This document shows, one piece after another, positions 17,568 to 29,182 of a stretch of 64,000 nucleotides of DNA. Each line of letters starts with the position of its first letter. Within the stretch, counting starts at the first letter, position 1. The notes under the pieces are model-generated. The model worked only from the letters and a program-made list of their open reading frames with translations. It made no database searches and had not been told where the DNA came from. The stretch is from assembly GCA_963732345.1 (NCBI GenBank), contig CAVSZI010000019.1:310001-374000 (forward strand), given 5' to 3'. The translations under genes and the position numbers were made by a program. This stretch comes from Bog-532 sp963732345 (GTDB taxonomy: Bacteria > Actinomycetota > Actinomycetes > Streptosporangiales > Streptosporangiaceae).

Positions 17568-19514
17568 ATGACGGGGGTGCCTGCGCCTAGCTCAGCGGCC
17601 GATACGCGGAAGGGCCAGGGCGAGCCGGGTGCCGGTGGCGCGGCCGGGGGTCGTGGGGCGCCCCCGCGCCGCCGGCGAAAGGGCAGGCGCAAGGGCTGGT
17701 ACAAGATCGTCCGCCAGTCGCGGCTCGCGAAACTGGTCGGCCGCCGACTGCCCCACCGCGCCAAGCGGATCCTGCGCGCGGCTCGGAAGTGGCAGCGCGA
17801 GCGGTCGGAGGAGCTGCGCTGCCGCTGGCGCCGGTCGCTCCAGCTGCGCGTCGTCACCACCACGCTGGCCCTGTCGGCTCTGGTCGTCGCCGTGCTCGGC
17901 TTCTTCCTCACCCAGCAGATCGCCGACGGGCTGCTGCTGAACAAGGAGAGGTCCGCCACCGCCCAGGTGTCGCAGGGCCTGACCGTCGCCGAGAGCAGTC
18001 CCCTGCTCAACCGGGCCCCCTCGAGTGCCGCGGCGGCCGACACCTTCCTCTACCCGACCGCGCAGGATCTGCAGAACGCGAGCGGCAACGACGGCAGCTA
18101 CGACGTCGTGATCGAGGTGAGCCAGGACCGGGTGGCCTCCCCGGTCTACACCCGCGGCGTGGCGGGCGGCGCCGACCCCTTGGTGAGCATTCCGGCCGCC
18201 CTGGCGGCCAGCGTGCAGGCGGAGCAGGACCGCGGCGGGGCCAGCAAGATGTACTACGTGCCGACGATGATCGTGTCGACGCTGGACCGCGCCAACCAGC
18301 CCGGGCTCGCGATCGGGACGCCGCTGGGCAACTACTACCAGCTCTACTACCTGTTCCCCATGCGGCAGGAGCAGCAGACCCTCCAGTTGGTGCAGCGCAC
18401 GCTGATCGGGGCCGGGCTGGCGCTGATCGTCCTGCTCGCCGTGATCGCTTCGCTGGTGACGCGGTGGGTGGTCATCCCGGTCCGGCACGCGGCGCAGGCG
18501 GCGCAGCGGCTGACCGCGGGCCGCCTCGAGGAGCGGATGCGGGTCCGCGGCGCCGACGACCTCGCCGCGCTCGCGACGTCGTTCAACGACATGGCGGTGA
18601 GCCTGCAGGAAAAGCTCCGCGAGCTGGAAGAGCTGTCAAAGGTGCAGCGCCAGTTCGTCTCCGACGTCTCACACGAGCTACGGACCCCGCTGACTACGAT
18701 CAAGATGGCCGCCGAGGTGCTGCTCGAGGCCAAGGACACCTTCGATGTCTCGTCGGCGCGCTCGGCCGAGCTGCTGCAGGGGCAGCTCGAACGCTTCCAG
18801 GAGCTGCTCGAGGACCTCCTGGAGATCAGCCGGCACGACGCGAACGCCGCCACCCTCGACGCCGACTCCGTCGACATCAGCGACCTCGCCCGGCGGGCCG
18901 CCGACGACGCACAGCAGCTCGCGGAGCGCCGCGGTGGGCGGATCGAGTTCCGGCTGCCCGCCGAGCCGTGCATGGCCGACGCGGACCGCCGCCGGGTCGA
19001 GCGCATCCTGCGCAACCTGCTCGTCAACGCGGTCGAGCACGGGGAGGGCAACGACGTCATCGTCACCGTGGCCGCCGACCGGGACGCGGTCGCCGTTGCG
19101 GTCCGCGACCACGGTGTAGGCCTGAAACCGGGGCAGGACCAGCTCGTCTTCGACCGCTTCTGGCGCGCCGACCCGGCCCGCGCCCGCACGACCGGCGGCA
19201 CCGGGCTCGGGCTGGCCATCGCGCTGGAGGACGCCCAGCTGCACGGCGGATGGCTGCAGGCGTGGGGTGCGCCGGGCAAGGGGTCCGTCTTCCGGCTCAC
19301 GATCCCGCGCGTCGCCGGCCAGAAGCTCGTCGGCTCCCCGCTGCCGCTGGTCCCCGACGACACCGACGTCATCCCCAGCCTCGGTGAGGTGGTCTCCGGC
19401 GGCCTGGTCCTGGGGGCCGCGGCTCCGCCGCCGGGAGCCGTCCGCAGCGACGAGACCGGGCCGCTCGATCAGGCCGACCCGGTCGGCGGGACCGGGGTGG
19501 GCACGCGTGGCTAG
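17568..19514 (+). CDS. mtrB: Sensor histidine kinase MtrB
   Basis: A 648-residue membrane kinase partner of MtrA. A basic Arg/Lys-rich cytosolic leader (about 1-85) precedes TM1 (about 92-113). An extracytoplasmic sensor region ends at TM2 (about 285-305). HAMP is near 310-360, the H-box is DVSHELRTPLTTIK, and the ATPase domain has N, G1 (VRDHGVGL) and G2 (GGTGLGLAIALED) boxes. The C-terminal 70 residues are low-complexity and not part of the kinase. ATG 17568 is used; AGGAGG at 17534-17540 is better spaced for an overlapping 13-codon ORF at 17549-17590. lpqB overlaps the 3' end. Confidence 0.95.
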   Translation: MTGVPAPSSAADTRKGQGEPGAGGAAGGRGAPPRRRRKGRRKGWYKIVRQSRLAKLVGRRLPHRAKRILRAARKWQRERSEELRCRWRRSLQLRVVTTTLALSALVVAVLGFFLTQQIADGLLLNKERSATAQVSQGLTVAESSPLLNRAPSSAAAADTFLYPTAQDLQNASGNDGSYDVVIEVSQDRVASPVYTRGVAGGADPLVSIPAALAASVQAEQDRGGASKMYYVPTMIVSTLDRANQPGLAIGTPLGNYYQLYYLFPMRQEQQTLQLVQRTLIGAGLALIVLLAVIASLVTRWVVIPVRHAAQAAQRLTAGRLEERMRVRGADDLAALATSFNDMAVSLQEKLRELEELSKVQRQFVSDVSHELRTPLTTIKMAAEVLLEAKDTFDVSSARSAELLQGQLERFQELLEDLLEISRHDANAATLDADSVDISDLARRAADDAQQLAERRGGRIEFRLPAEPCMADADRRRVERILRNLLVNAVEHGEGNDVIVTVAADRDAVAVAVRDHGVGLKPGQDQLVFDRFWRADPARARTTGGTGLGLAIALEDAQLHGGWLQAWGAPGKGSVFRLTIPRVAGQKLVGSPLPLVPDDTDVIPSLGEVVSGGLVLGAAAPPPGAVRSDETGPLDQADPVGGTGVGTRG

Positions 19515-21294
19515 GACGCCCCGGCCTCAACGAAGAGGGCTGGCGGTGGTCGCCGCGCTGTGCGGGCTCCTGCTCGCCGGGTGCGTCACCGTACCGACCA
19601 GTGGTCGTGTGCAGTCCATGAACGTCACCCAGGGCGGTTCGGGCGGCGGCCAGTACTACCTGCAGCCGATCCCGGTCCCGCCCGGGCAGGGCTGGTCGCC
19701 GCAGCAGATCGTGTCGGGGTTCCTGGCCGCCAACGCCAGCTTCGCCAGCGGTCACGCGGTCGCGCGCGAGTACCTGATTCCGTCGGCCAGCCGCACCTGG
19801 CACCCGGGATGGGCGGTAAAGGTCTTCGGCCAGAGCCCGAACATCGTCACGCCGGTGCGCTCGCCGTATTCGGGCAAGACGGCCGCTACGACCGTGGTCG
19901 AGGTCAGCGGCCCGGTCCTGGGCAGCGTCTCCGGCAGCGGGCAGTACGCGACCTCATCGCAGGGCCAGTCCGCGGCGCAGGAGAAGTTCCAGCTCGTCCG
20001 CCAGAACGGGGAGTGGCGGATCTCCAACCTGCCCAGCGTCGTGCTGCTGACCCAGGCTGATTTCGTGCACGTCTATCAGCCGCGCAATATCTACTTCTTC
20101 GACCCGGCCATGAAGGTGCTGCTGCCCGATCCGGTGTACGTGCCGCAGGCGGCCACCCCGGCGGATCTGATGACCCAGCTCCTGCAGGTGCTGCTGGCCG
20201 CGCCGTCCGGCTGGCTGCTCGACGCCGCGCAGACGGCGTTCCCGGCCAGGACCCGGCTGCTGAACGTTTCCCTCGACGGCGGCACCGCGATCGTGAACCT
20301 CAGCGGCCCGGTGGCGGGCGCCAGCGACCAGGCCCTGCGCCAGATGTTCGCCCAGCTGCTGTGGACCCTGGCCGGCTCCAGTTCGGACCAGCCGTCGATC
20401 CAGTCGGTGGAGCTGGAGGTCAACGGGACGCCGCGGACACTGGCCGGGTCGCAGAGCCCCGTCCAGCAGATCGGCACCTACGCCAGCTACGTCCCCTCCG
20501 CCCCCGCGCACGCCAGCTTCTACTACGCCGACAGCCGCGGGGCGGTGCGCTCGCTGTCCGGCACCGCCGAGGCCAACGCGCCGCAGGGGGCGCCGGTCCC
20601 CGGCCAGGCCGGGACGGGACAGATCCCGCTCACCCAGGTCGCCGTCTCACCCACCGGTCGCTACGTGGCCGGGCTCGGCCCCGGCGGCGCCCTCTACATC
20701 GGCCCCCCGACCAGGAGCGCCACGCTGGCTCAGCGGGCCAACGGCCCCTTCACGTCCCTGAGCTGGGACAGCCACGACGATCTGTGGGCAACAGGCAATG
20801 GGCAGGTCTGGCTGGTGCCCGGGCGCGGCGGCGCGGCCATCCCGGTGGCCACCACGCTGCCGTCCGGCAAACAGGTCTCCGCCCTGAAGGTGGCCCCGGA
20901 CGGGGTCCGCTGTGCCATGCTCGTCACCGGGAGCGGCGGGTCACAGCTCATGCTCGCGGCGATCGTGCACTCCGGCTCGCAGGCCTTCATCGGCCCGGCG
21001 GTTCCGATCAGCTCGCAAAATGGTGACTTTATCGCTCTGAGCTGGTACGACGAGGATCACGTGATCGTCCTGAGCCGGTCGTCGGGCAACACGGTGCTGG
21101 ACGAAGTCGCCATCAACGGCGAGACGCTCGTGCCGGTGCCGGCGGTGGACGGCACCGTCTCGATCACCGCGGACGGCTCCTCCAATCCGCTGGTCGCGGG
21201 ACTGTCCAGCGGGCAGATGACCACGCTGGCGAGCCTGGGCGGCCTATGGAGCGGAGTCGTCGGAGCGGGCCGGGCCCCGGCTTATCCGGGCTGA
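19507..21294 (+). CDS. lpqB: Lipoprotein LpqB, MtrB-associated
   Basis: A 595-residue lipoprotein with a basic N-region, hydrophobic core and lipobox LLAGC, lipidated Cys at residue 26. A GerMN domain lies in about 190-350 and a beta-propeller-like C-terminal domain follows. LpqB binds the MtrB sensor domain and modulates MtrA signalling in mycobacteria. GTG 19507 gives an 8-nt overlap with mtrB and puts the lipobox near the N-terminus; the frame is open upstream but only as antiphase mtrB. The comF-like gene that often follows lpqB is absent here. Confidence 0.93.
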   Translation: MARTPRPQRRGLAVVAALCGLLLAGCVTVPTSGRVQSMNVTQGGSGGGQYYLQPIPVPPGQGWSPQQIVSGFLAANASFASGHAVAREYLIPSASRTWHPGWAVKVFGQSPNIVTPVRSPYSGKTAATTVVEVSGPVLGSVSGSGQYATSSQGQSAAQEKFQLVRQNGEWRISNLPSVVLLTQADFVHVYQPRNIYFFDPAMKVLLPDPVYVPQAATPADLMTQLLQVLLAAPSGWLLDAAQTAFPARTRLLNVSLDGGTAIVNLSGPVAGASDQALRQMFAQLLWTLAGSSSDQPSIQSVELEVNGTPRTLAGSQSPVQQIGTYASYVPSAPAHASFYYADSRGAVRSLSGTAEANAPQGAPVPGQAGTGQIPLTQVAVSPTGRYVAGLGPGGALYIGPPTRSATLAQRANGPFTSLSWDSHDDLWATGNGQVWLVPGRGGAAIPVATTLPSGKQVSALKVAPDGVRCAMLVTGSGGSQLMLAAIVHSGSQAFIGPAVPISSQNGDFIALSWYDEDHVIVLSRSSGNTVLDEVAINGETLVPVPAVDGTVSITADGSSNPLVAGLSSGQMTTLASLGGLWSGVVGAGRAPAYPG

Positions 21295-21480
21295 CAGTGT
21301 GTCGTTTCCTGCTCGTTACGGGAACTTGGCCTGTCCGTTATAGGGTGCCGATGACCATGGTGAGACATTCTGTAAACGAGTAGTTACTTTTTGCTTACGG
21401 TTCCCCGCTGACAATTGGCCCAGATAGGGCTACCTTCGTGTCATGGCACCCGTCCGGGTCCGTGGTTGCGTCAGGCTGGG

Positions 21481-21647
21481 CCCCTTGGGCACGACTCAAG
21501 GGCTGCGCCCGGCATGGCAAGCCGATGCCAGCCGCAGGCTAAACGGCCCACGTAAGGCGACTTCTCGTCGACCGATCACGGTGCGGCTTAGAAGTAAGTC
21601 CTGCCCCGCCAGCGAGCACCAGGTTCGCTGGGCCGGGAGAAGGGCAG
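21481..21647 (+). ncRNA. Structured 5' leader RNA of hpf, candidate raiA-motif RNA
   Basis: Four stems can be drawn in order. CCCTTG 21482-21487 pairs with CAAGGG 21497-21502. AGCCGCA 21530-21536 pairs with TGCGGCT 21582-21588 and encloses GGCGAC/GTCG. CTGCCC 21601-21606 pairs with GGGCAG 21642-21647 and encloses CCAGCGA 21609-21615 with TCGCTGG 21625-21631. GGCAT/ATGCC also pair near 21515. The 478-nt gap between lpqB and hpf is otherwise empty. The raiA-motif RNA class is known upstream of raiA/hpf genes in Firmicutes and Actinobacteria; I infer membership from position and folding, not from a covariance match. Confidence 0.55.
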
Positions 21648-21772
21648 TAGTGGCCACAGAGATGCCGCGAACCCCTCAGCAGGCGGATGTGGGGACGAAG
21701 ACCAGGTCGGCCGGACGGGTGCCCCCGTACAGTCGCCAGCAGGAGCGACACTCGCAATTAGAGGGGATCGCA

Positions 21773-22540
21773 ATGGACATCATCTTCAGGAGCCGGCGCA
21801 CTAATATCCCCGAGCGCTTCCGCGAGCACGCGGTCGGCAAGCTCGTCAAGATCGAAAAACTGGATCCGAAGGCAACCAGGGTCGATGTGGAGGTCAGCAA
21901 GGAGCCCAATCCGCGGCAGTCAGGGCGCCGGGAACGGGTTGAGCTCACCATTCTGTCCCGCGGCCCCGTGATTCGCGCAGAGGCGTGCGCCGATGACCGT
22001 TACACGGCCCTTGACCTGGCCTTCGCCAAACTCGAAGCCCGGCTGCGGCGGGCCTGCGACCGGCGGAAGATCCACCATGGCGAACGGGACCTGGTCCGGG
22101 CCGGCAGCACGGTGGAGCCCGTACCCGGGGAGGCCATCGTGCCAACTCCGCCGGAACTGGGCCTTCCCGGCGGGCCGGGCGCCCCGGCGTCGGCGGGTCC
22201 CGGCAGTCCCGGCAGCAACGGCCACCGGCGGACCAGGCTGACGGACCTGGAAGCCCCGGACCTCGACGAGGACGCCATGCTGAACTACGAGATCGACGCG
22301 GAGGAGTCCGCGTCGGCGCACCTGGTCCCGATCTCGATGGAAGGGGACGGGCCCCTGGTGGTCCGGGAGAAGCTGCACCAGGCCGAGCCGATGACGATCG
22401 ACCGGGCGCTGCTGGAGATGGAACTCGTCGGGCACGACTTCTATCTCTTCCATGACCGCGACTGCGGCCTGTTCAGCGTGGTCTACCGGCGCCGGGGCTA
22501 CGACTACGGTGTGATCCGATTGATGGAAGGTTCCGCATAG
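21773..22540 (+). CDS. hpf: Long-form ribosome hibernation-promoting factor
   Basis: A 255-residue long HPF that dimerises inactive 70S ribosomes into 100S particles. The N-terminal S30AE domain begins MDIIFRSRRTNIPERFREHA and ends near residue 105. A Gly/Pro/Ala linker (about 120-160) leads to the C-terminal dimerisation domain with VVREKLHQAEPMTIDRALLEM and FYLFHDRD. ATG 21773 has GAGGGGA at 21760-21766. The open frame back to 21443 runs through the structured leader and is not coding. In this locus type hpf normally stands between lpqB and secA. Confidence 0.95.
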   Translation: MDIIFRSRRTNIPERFREHAVGKLVKIEKLDPKATRVDVEVSKEPNPRQSGRRERVELTILSRGPVIRAEACADDRYTALDLAFAKLEARLRRACDRRKIHHGERDLVRAGSTVEPVPGEAIVPTPPELGLPGGPGAPASAGPGSPGSNGHRRTRLTDLEAPDLDEDAMLNYEIDAEESASAHLVPISMEGDGPLVVREKLHQAEPMTIDRALLEMELVGHDFYLFHDRDCGLFSVVYRRRGYDYGVIRLMEGSA

Positions 22541-22715
22541 GGCTGGCGGAAAGAGGTAGCGGATACCGGCGCTGCGGCCGACGCCCGGCGCGCCTGATTT
22601 GCGCAGCGTGCCACGGCTCGGCAGAGTCTGTGGACATGAGCGCTATGTCGATCGAACGCCGACGGGCCGTTGCGGCCGGTATCCGGGCCAGCGGTCGTAG
22701 GTGGGAGGAGACAGC

Positions 22716-23441
22716 GTGAGCGAGGGTCCCGGTGCTCCCGACGGCGAGCGGGCCAGCGAGAAGGCCTCAGCCGACCCCATTCGCGTGCTGATCGCCGATG
22801 ATCACGCGCTCTTCCGGCGCGGGCTGGAGATGGTCCTGGCCGACGAGCCCGACATCGAGCTGGTGGGCCAGGCCAGCGATGGCGCCGAGGCGGTGGCCCG
22901 GGCTGGTGAGTTCCTTCCCGACGTGGTCCTGATGGACATCCGCATGCCCAAGACCAGTGGGATCGAGGCGGCCCGGGCGATGAAGGAGTCCGCCCCCAGC
23001 GCCAAGATCGTGATGCTGACCATCAGCGACGAAGAGGAAGACCTCTTCGAGGCGATCCGGTCCGGGGCCAGCGGTTACCTGCTCAAGGACATTCCGCTGG
23101 ACGAGGTCGCGGACGCCGTGCGGGCCGTGTGTGGCGGCCAGTCGCTCATCAATCCCTCGATGGCCGGCAAGCTCCTCACCGAGTTCGCCACGCTGGCCCG
23201 CCGCGACTCCGAGGAGGAGCGCCCGCAGCAGGTCCCCGCGCCCAAGCTCACCGACCGCGAGATGGAGGTTCTGAAGCTCGTTGCGCGCGGCATGAACAAC
23301 CGCGACATCGCCAAGGAACTGTTCATCTCCGAGAACACGGTGAAGAACCACGTCCGCAATATCCTGGAGAAACTTCAGATCCACTCCCGGATGGAAGCCG
23401 TCATGATCGCCGTCCGCGAAAAACTCATCGAGTTCAGTTAG
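22716..23441 (+). CDS. Orphan LuxR/NarL-type response regulator
   Basis: The 241-residue protein has a receiver domain (IADDHALFRRGLEM, phospho-Asp D74 in LMDIRMPKTSG, Lys in LLKDIP) and a LuxR helix-turn-helix (LTDREMEVLKLVARGMNNRDIA, SENTVKNHVRNILEKL). No histidine kinase is adjacent, as is also true of the equivalent gene near secA in Streptomyces. GTG 22716 follows GGGAGGAG at 22703-22710 and so is preferred over GTG-like starts upstream. Target genes cannot be read from the sequence. Confidence 0.92.
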   Translation: MSEGPGAPDGERASEKASADPIRVLIADDHALFRRGLEMVLADEPDIELVGQASDGAEAVARAGEFLPDVVLMDIRMPKTSGIEAARAMKESAPSAKIVMLTISDEEEDLFEAIRSGASGYLLKDIPLDEVADAVRAVCGGQSLINPSMAGKLLTEFATLARRDSEEERPQQVPAPKLTDREMEVLKLVARGMNNRDIAKELFISENTVKNHVRNILEKLQIHSRMEAVMIAVREKLIEFS

Positions 23442-23495
23442 ACGGCACTGGCTCGGGATGTCTAATCGCACCACGCGCGGGTTACGGTGAGCCGC

Positions 23496-25031
23496 TCATA
23501 CCGGCACAGCGAACCGGGCCTTCAGGCCCGGTGAGCGGCCGGTGTGCCGGCGAAGTACCACCGCGGGGCGCGGAGCGCAGCGGGGGGTTCCGGGGGGTCG
23601 TCTCCCCGGGCCAGCACAGCGAACCGGGCCTTCAGGCCCGGTGAGCGGCCGGTGTGCCGGCGAAGTACCACCGCGGGGCGCGGAGCGCAGCGGGGGGTTC
23701 CGGGGGGTCGTCCCCCCGGCTAACACAGCTCCCCTCAGGCGGGTCTCGCTGGCGGCGGGCTCCACTCGTTCCAGCTCGATGCGGTCGCAGCCGACCCATT
23801 CGGCGGCCTCGCGCAGCGCGCGGGCCATCGGCTCCGCCGCCGAAGGCCGGTCGAGGGAGACCTGGCGGGCGACCAGCGTCGTGCCCCGGCGCACCGGATC
23901 CACCCGGCCGACCAGGCGCCCCCCGGCGAGCAGCGGCATGACGAAGTAACCGTGCACGCGCTTGTCCTTCGGCACGTAGGCCTCCAGGGTGTGCGCGAAG
24001 CCGAACAGTCGCGCCGTCCGCTTGCGGTCCCAGATGAGCGAGTCGAACGGCGACAGCAGCGTGACCCGGTGCCGTTCCCGGCGGTTACTGTCCGCGGCGG
24101 ACAGCGCGGCCGGGTCGGCCCACGCGGCGACGCTGCCCCGCGCCCCGGGGATCGTGACGGGCGCCAGGCCCGCCGCCCGGGCCGCGTCGTCCAGCGCCTC
24201 GGTGCGGCCGTGGCCGCCCGGCAGCCGCCGTTGCAGCCTATGGTAGTCGGTCAGGTCGCCCCGCGTGGCCACGCCGAGGGCCCGCGCGGCCACCCCCACG
24301 AGATGGCTCACGCACTCCTCGTCGGGGGGATCCATGTTCAGCAGGTCCGCCGGGACCACCCGCTCCGCCAGGTCGTATACCCGGCGCCAGCCGGTCCGCC
24401 GGACGCAGACCAGATCGCCGATGTCGAGCAGCCACTCGGCGGCGACCTTGACCTCGGACCAGTCCCACCAGGGACCGCCGCCCTTCGCGCCCCCGAGCTG
24501 GGTGGCGGTCACGGGGCCCTCGGCGGCCACGCGCGCTAGGACCTCCGCGCATACCCGCTGGGAGACCTCGTGCCATCGCATGCCACGGGCCCGGAACCAC
24601 CTGCGCCGGAACGCGTAATACGGCCACTCCTCGATGGGAAGCACGCAGGCGGCGTGCGCCCAGTACTCGAACGCCGACGGATGGGCCGGATTCCAGTACG
24701 CGCGCTCGATCCGATCCCGGGGCACCGGGCCGAGGCGCGCGTAGGCGACCAGCTCGTGAGACCGGGCGAGCACGCTGATCGTGTCCAGCTGGACGCCGCC
24801 CACCCGGCGCAGCATCGCGGGCACGCCGCCCGCGCGGGCCGACGTCCCGATGAATCCCTGCGCCCGCAGCGTCATCCGCCGGGCGTCGTCCAGGCTGAGG
24901 GCCACCGCCTCGGTCGAGGACACGGGGGAGGGCGACGTTACGGTGGCAGCCGGGGGCGCTGACCCGGCCGGGGATGCGGAGGCAGCCGGGGTCAGGGGGG
25001 CCGGACGGCCGGCGTGGGAAAGACTCGGCAC
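23496..25031 (-). CDS. AlkZ/YcaQ-like winged-helix DNA glycosylase family protein, C-terminus extended
   Basis: The family (HTH_42, formerly DUF1006) includes DNA glycosylases that unhook interstrand crosslinks. Landmarks are GGVQLDTISVLARSHELVAY, WNPAHPSAFEYWAHAACVLP and LLSPFDSLIWDRKR; AlkZ itself has a catalytic QxQ, here read as the VQLD region, so activity is not assured. The natural protein probably ends near 23725 (LRGAVLA). The last 75 codons run through the 110-bp tandem repeat, read in two different frames in the two copies, and are unlikely to matter. The N-terminal 40 residues are Pro/Ala/Ser-rich; GTG 25031 or GTG 24923 could be the start. Confidence 0.75.
   Translation of the reverse strand: MPSLSHAGRPAPLTPAASASPAGSAPPAATVTSPSPVSSTEAVALSLDDARRMTLRAQGFIGTSARAGGVPAMLRRVGGVQLDTISVLARSHELVAYARLGPVPRDRIERAYWNPAHPSAFEYWAHAACVLPIEEWPYYAFRRRWFRARGMRWHEVSQRVCAEVLARVAAEGPVTATQLGGAKGGGPWWDWSEVKVAAEWLLDIGDLVCVRRTGWRRVYDLAERVVPADLLNMDPPDEECVSHLVGVAARALGVATRGDLTDYHRLQRRLPGGHGRTEALDDAARAAGLAPVTIPGARGSVAAWADPAALSAADSNRRERHRVTLLSPFDSLIWDRKRTARLFGFAHTLEAYVPKDKRVHGYFVMPLLAGGRLVGRVDPVRRGTTLVARQVSLDRPSAAEPMARALREAAEWVGCDRIELERVEPAASETRLRGAVLAGGTTPRNPPLRSAPRGGTSPAHRPLTGPEGPVRCAGPGRRPPGTPRCAPRPAVVLRRHTGRSPGLKARFAVPV
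23505..23722. repeat. Two tandem 110-bp copies, each with an 8-bp-stem hairpin
   Basis: The block from 23505 is repeated from 23615 with very few changes. Each copy contains ACCGGGCC-TTCA-GGCCCGGT (23513-23532 and 23623-23642), a strong terminator-like hairpin, and a smaller GCCGG-TGTG-CCGGC stem. It lies between the convergent response-regulator and AlkZ-like genes and probably works as a duplicated bidirectional terminator. Confidence 0.8.
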
Positions 25032-25174
25032 AGAACCCGAGCGTAGCCGCAGGGGGTGACATCAACCGGGGCTGGTCCCACCCGTCGCCAGGCGCCCAGC
25101 GGGGCCCGTTCGGCATCATTCATGCGGCGGTACCGCGGCGGACGGCTCGGTCCGAACGGCGCCCTGACGCCCGT

Positions 25175-25483
25175 TCAGTACCAGTCTTCGGTCATTCTGG
25201 CCAGCGCGCCGGCGCCCAGGCCGACCACCGTGATCCCGGCCGCGGTCCAGAACAGCCACCAGGTCGGGGTGGGAACCATGGCGAAGCCGCCGATGATGAA
25301 ACCGATGACGATGACCGTGACGGCCACCCACGAGACGGGACGGCCGTGGAACGACTCGTGAGCCAGGGCCACGGCGTGCCCGGCCGGTGATTCCTCCGGA
25401 GCGGGGCCGACCATTCCCGGAGCCTGCCCGACCGTGCCGCTGGTGGCACCCGCCAGCATCCCCGATCCCGGCTGCTCGGTCAT
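25175..25483 (-). CDS. HGxxPAAW-motif small membrane protein
   Basis: The 102-residue protein has a hydrophilic N-terminus, the motif SFHGRPVSW (a variant of HGxxPAAW), and two closely spaced hydrophobic helices (about 52-74 and 78-96). The family is actinobacterial and of unknown function. ATG 25483 is chosen because GAGAGGAG stands just upstream; the frame is open to 25561 with no supporting feature. It is transcribed away from secA. Confidence 0.8.
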   Translation of the reverse strand: MTEQPGSGMLAGATSGTVGQAPGMVGPAPEESPAGHAVALAHESFHGRPVSWVAVTVIVIGFIIGGFAMVPTPTWWLFWTAAGITVVGLGAGALARMTEDWY

Positions 25484-25562
25484 TGCCTTGCTCCTCTCGT
25501 CCCGCGCCGGCTCCGTGGTAAGAGCGTGGCGCGCGCGTCCCTTGCCGTCGCTGCGACACATA

Positions 25563-25632
25563 TTATTGTGGGGCAGGCATGCGGGGGCTAGTACCGGTTA
25601 TTGTGGGGCAGGCATGCGGGGGCTAGTACCGG
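25563..25632. repeat. Two perfect tandem 35-bp copies upstream of secA
   Basis: The units 25563-25597 and 25598-25632 are identical, each starting TTATTGTGGGGCAGG. They lie in the 359-bp gap between the divergent HGxxPAAW gene and secA. No other feature is seen in that gap apart from an open frame continuous with secA. Confidence 0.9.
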
Positions 25633-25842
25633 TCCTGGCGCACCAAGAGTCTGTCCCTCCCGCCACGGGACTTCCGTAGGGGCTCGGTTCCGCGCCGTGA
25701 CTCGCCTACCATGACTGTCGGGGCGCATGTCCCGTATCCCAAGGCTCGCCCGGCCTGGCGAAGACCGGCCGCCCGGGCACGCAGGGCCCGCTGGGCGCCG
25801 GTGGCCGTCAGCTCAGACAATCCGCGAGGAGCGCAACAAGAA

Positions 25843-28971
<3,129 letters not shown>

Positions 28972-28981
28972 CTCCACGACC

Positions 28982-29090
28982 GCCGGGCTGACCTCGGCAT
29001 GGGTGCTGGCCGCGCCGGGCTGACCTCGGCATGGGTGCTGGCCGCGCCGGGCTGACCTCGGCAATGGTGCTGGCCGCGCCGGGCTGACCC
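28982..29090. repeat. Tandem 32-bp repeats after secA
   Basis: GCCGGGCTGACC... is repeated with a 32-bp period from 28982, 29014, 29046 and, in part, 29078, with one or two changes in the later copies. It starts 10 bp after the secA stop and fills the gap before the Rv3235-like gene, which is on the other strand. Confidence 0.85.
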
Positions 29091-29182
29091 TGGCGCGGCC
29101 CTGCCGGGCTGACCCTGCCGGGCGCACGGGCTGACCCGCAACCGGGTGGCCAGCCCGGCCGGGACCGGCTGGCGCGGGCGTG

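Noticed and set aside
16268..18043. 591-codon reverse frame across mtrA and the start of mtrB
   Set aside because: Antisense of well-identified genes with no domain similarity.
28982..29090. CRISPR array after secA
   Set aside because: The units are contiguous 32-bp tandem copies with no spacers and no cas genes.
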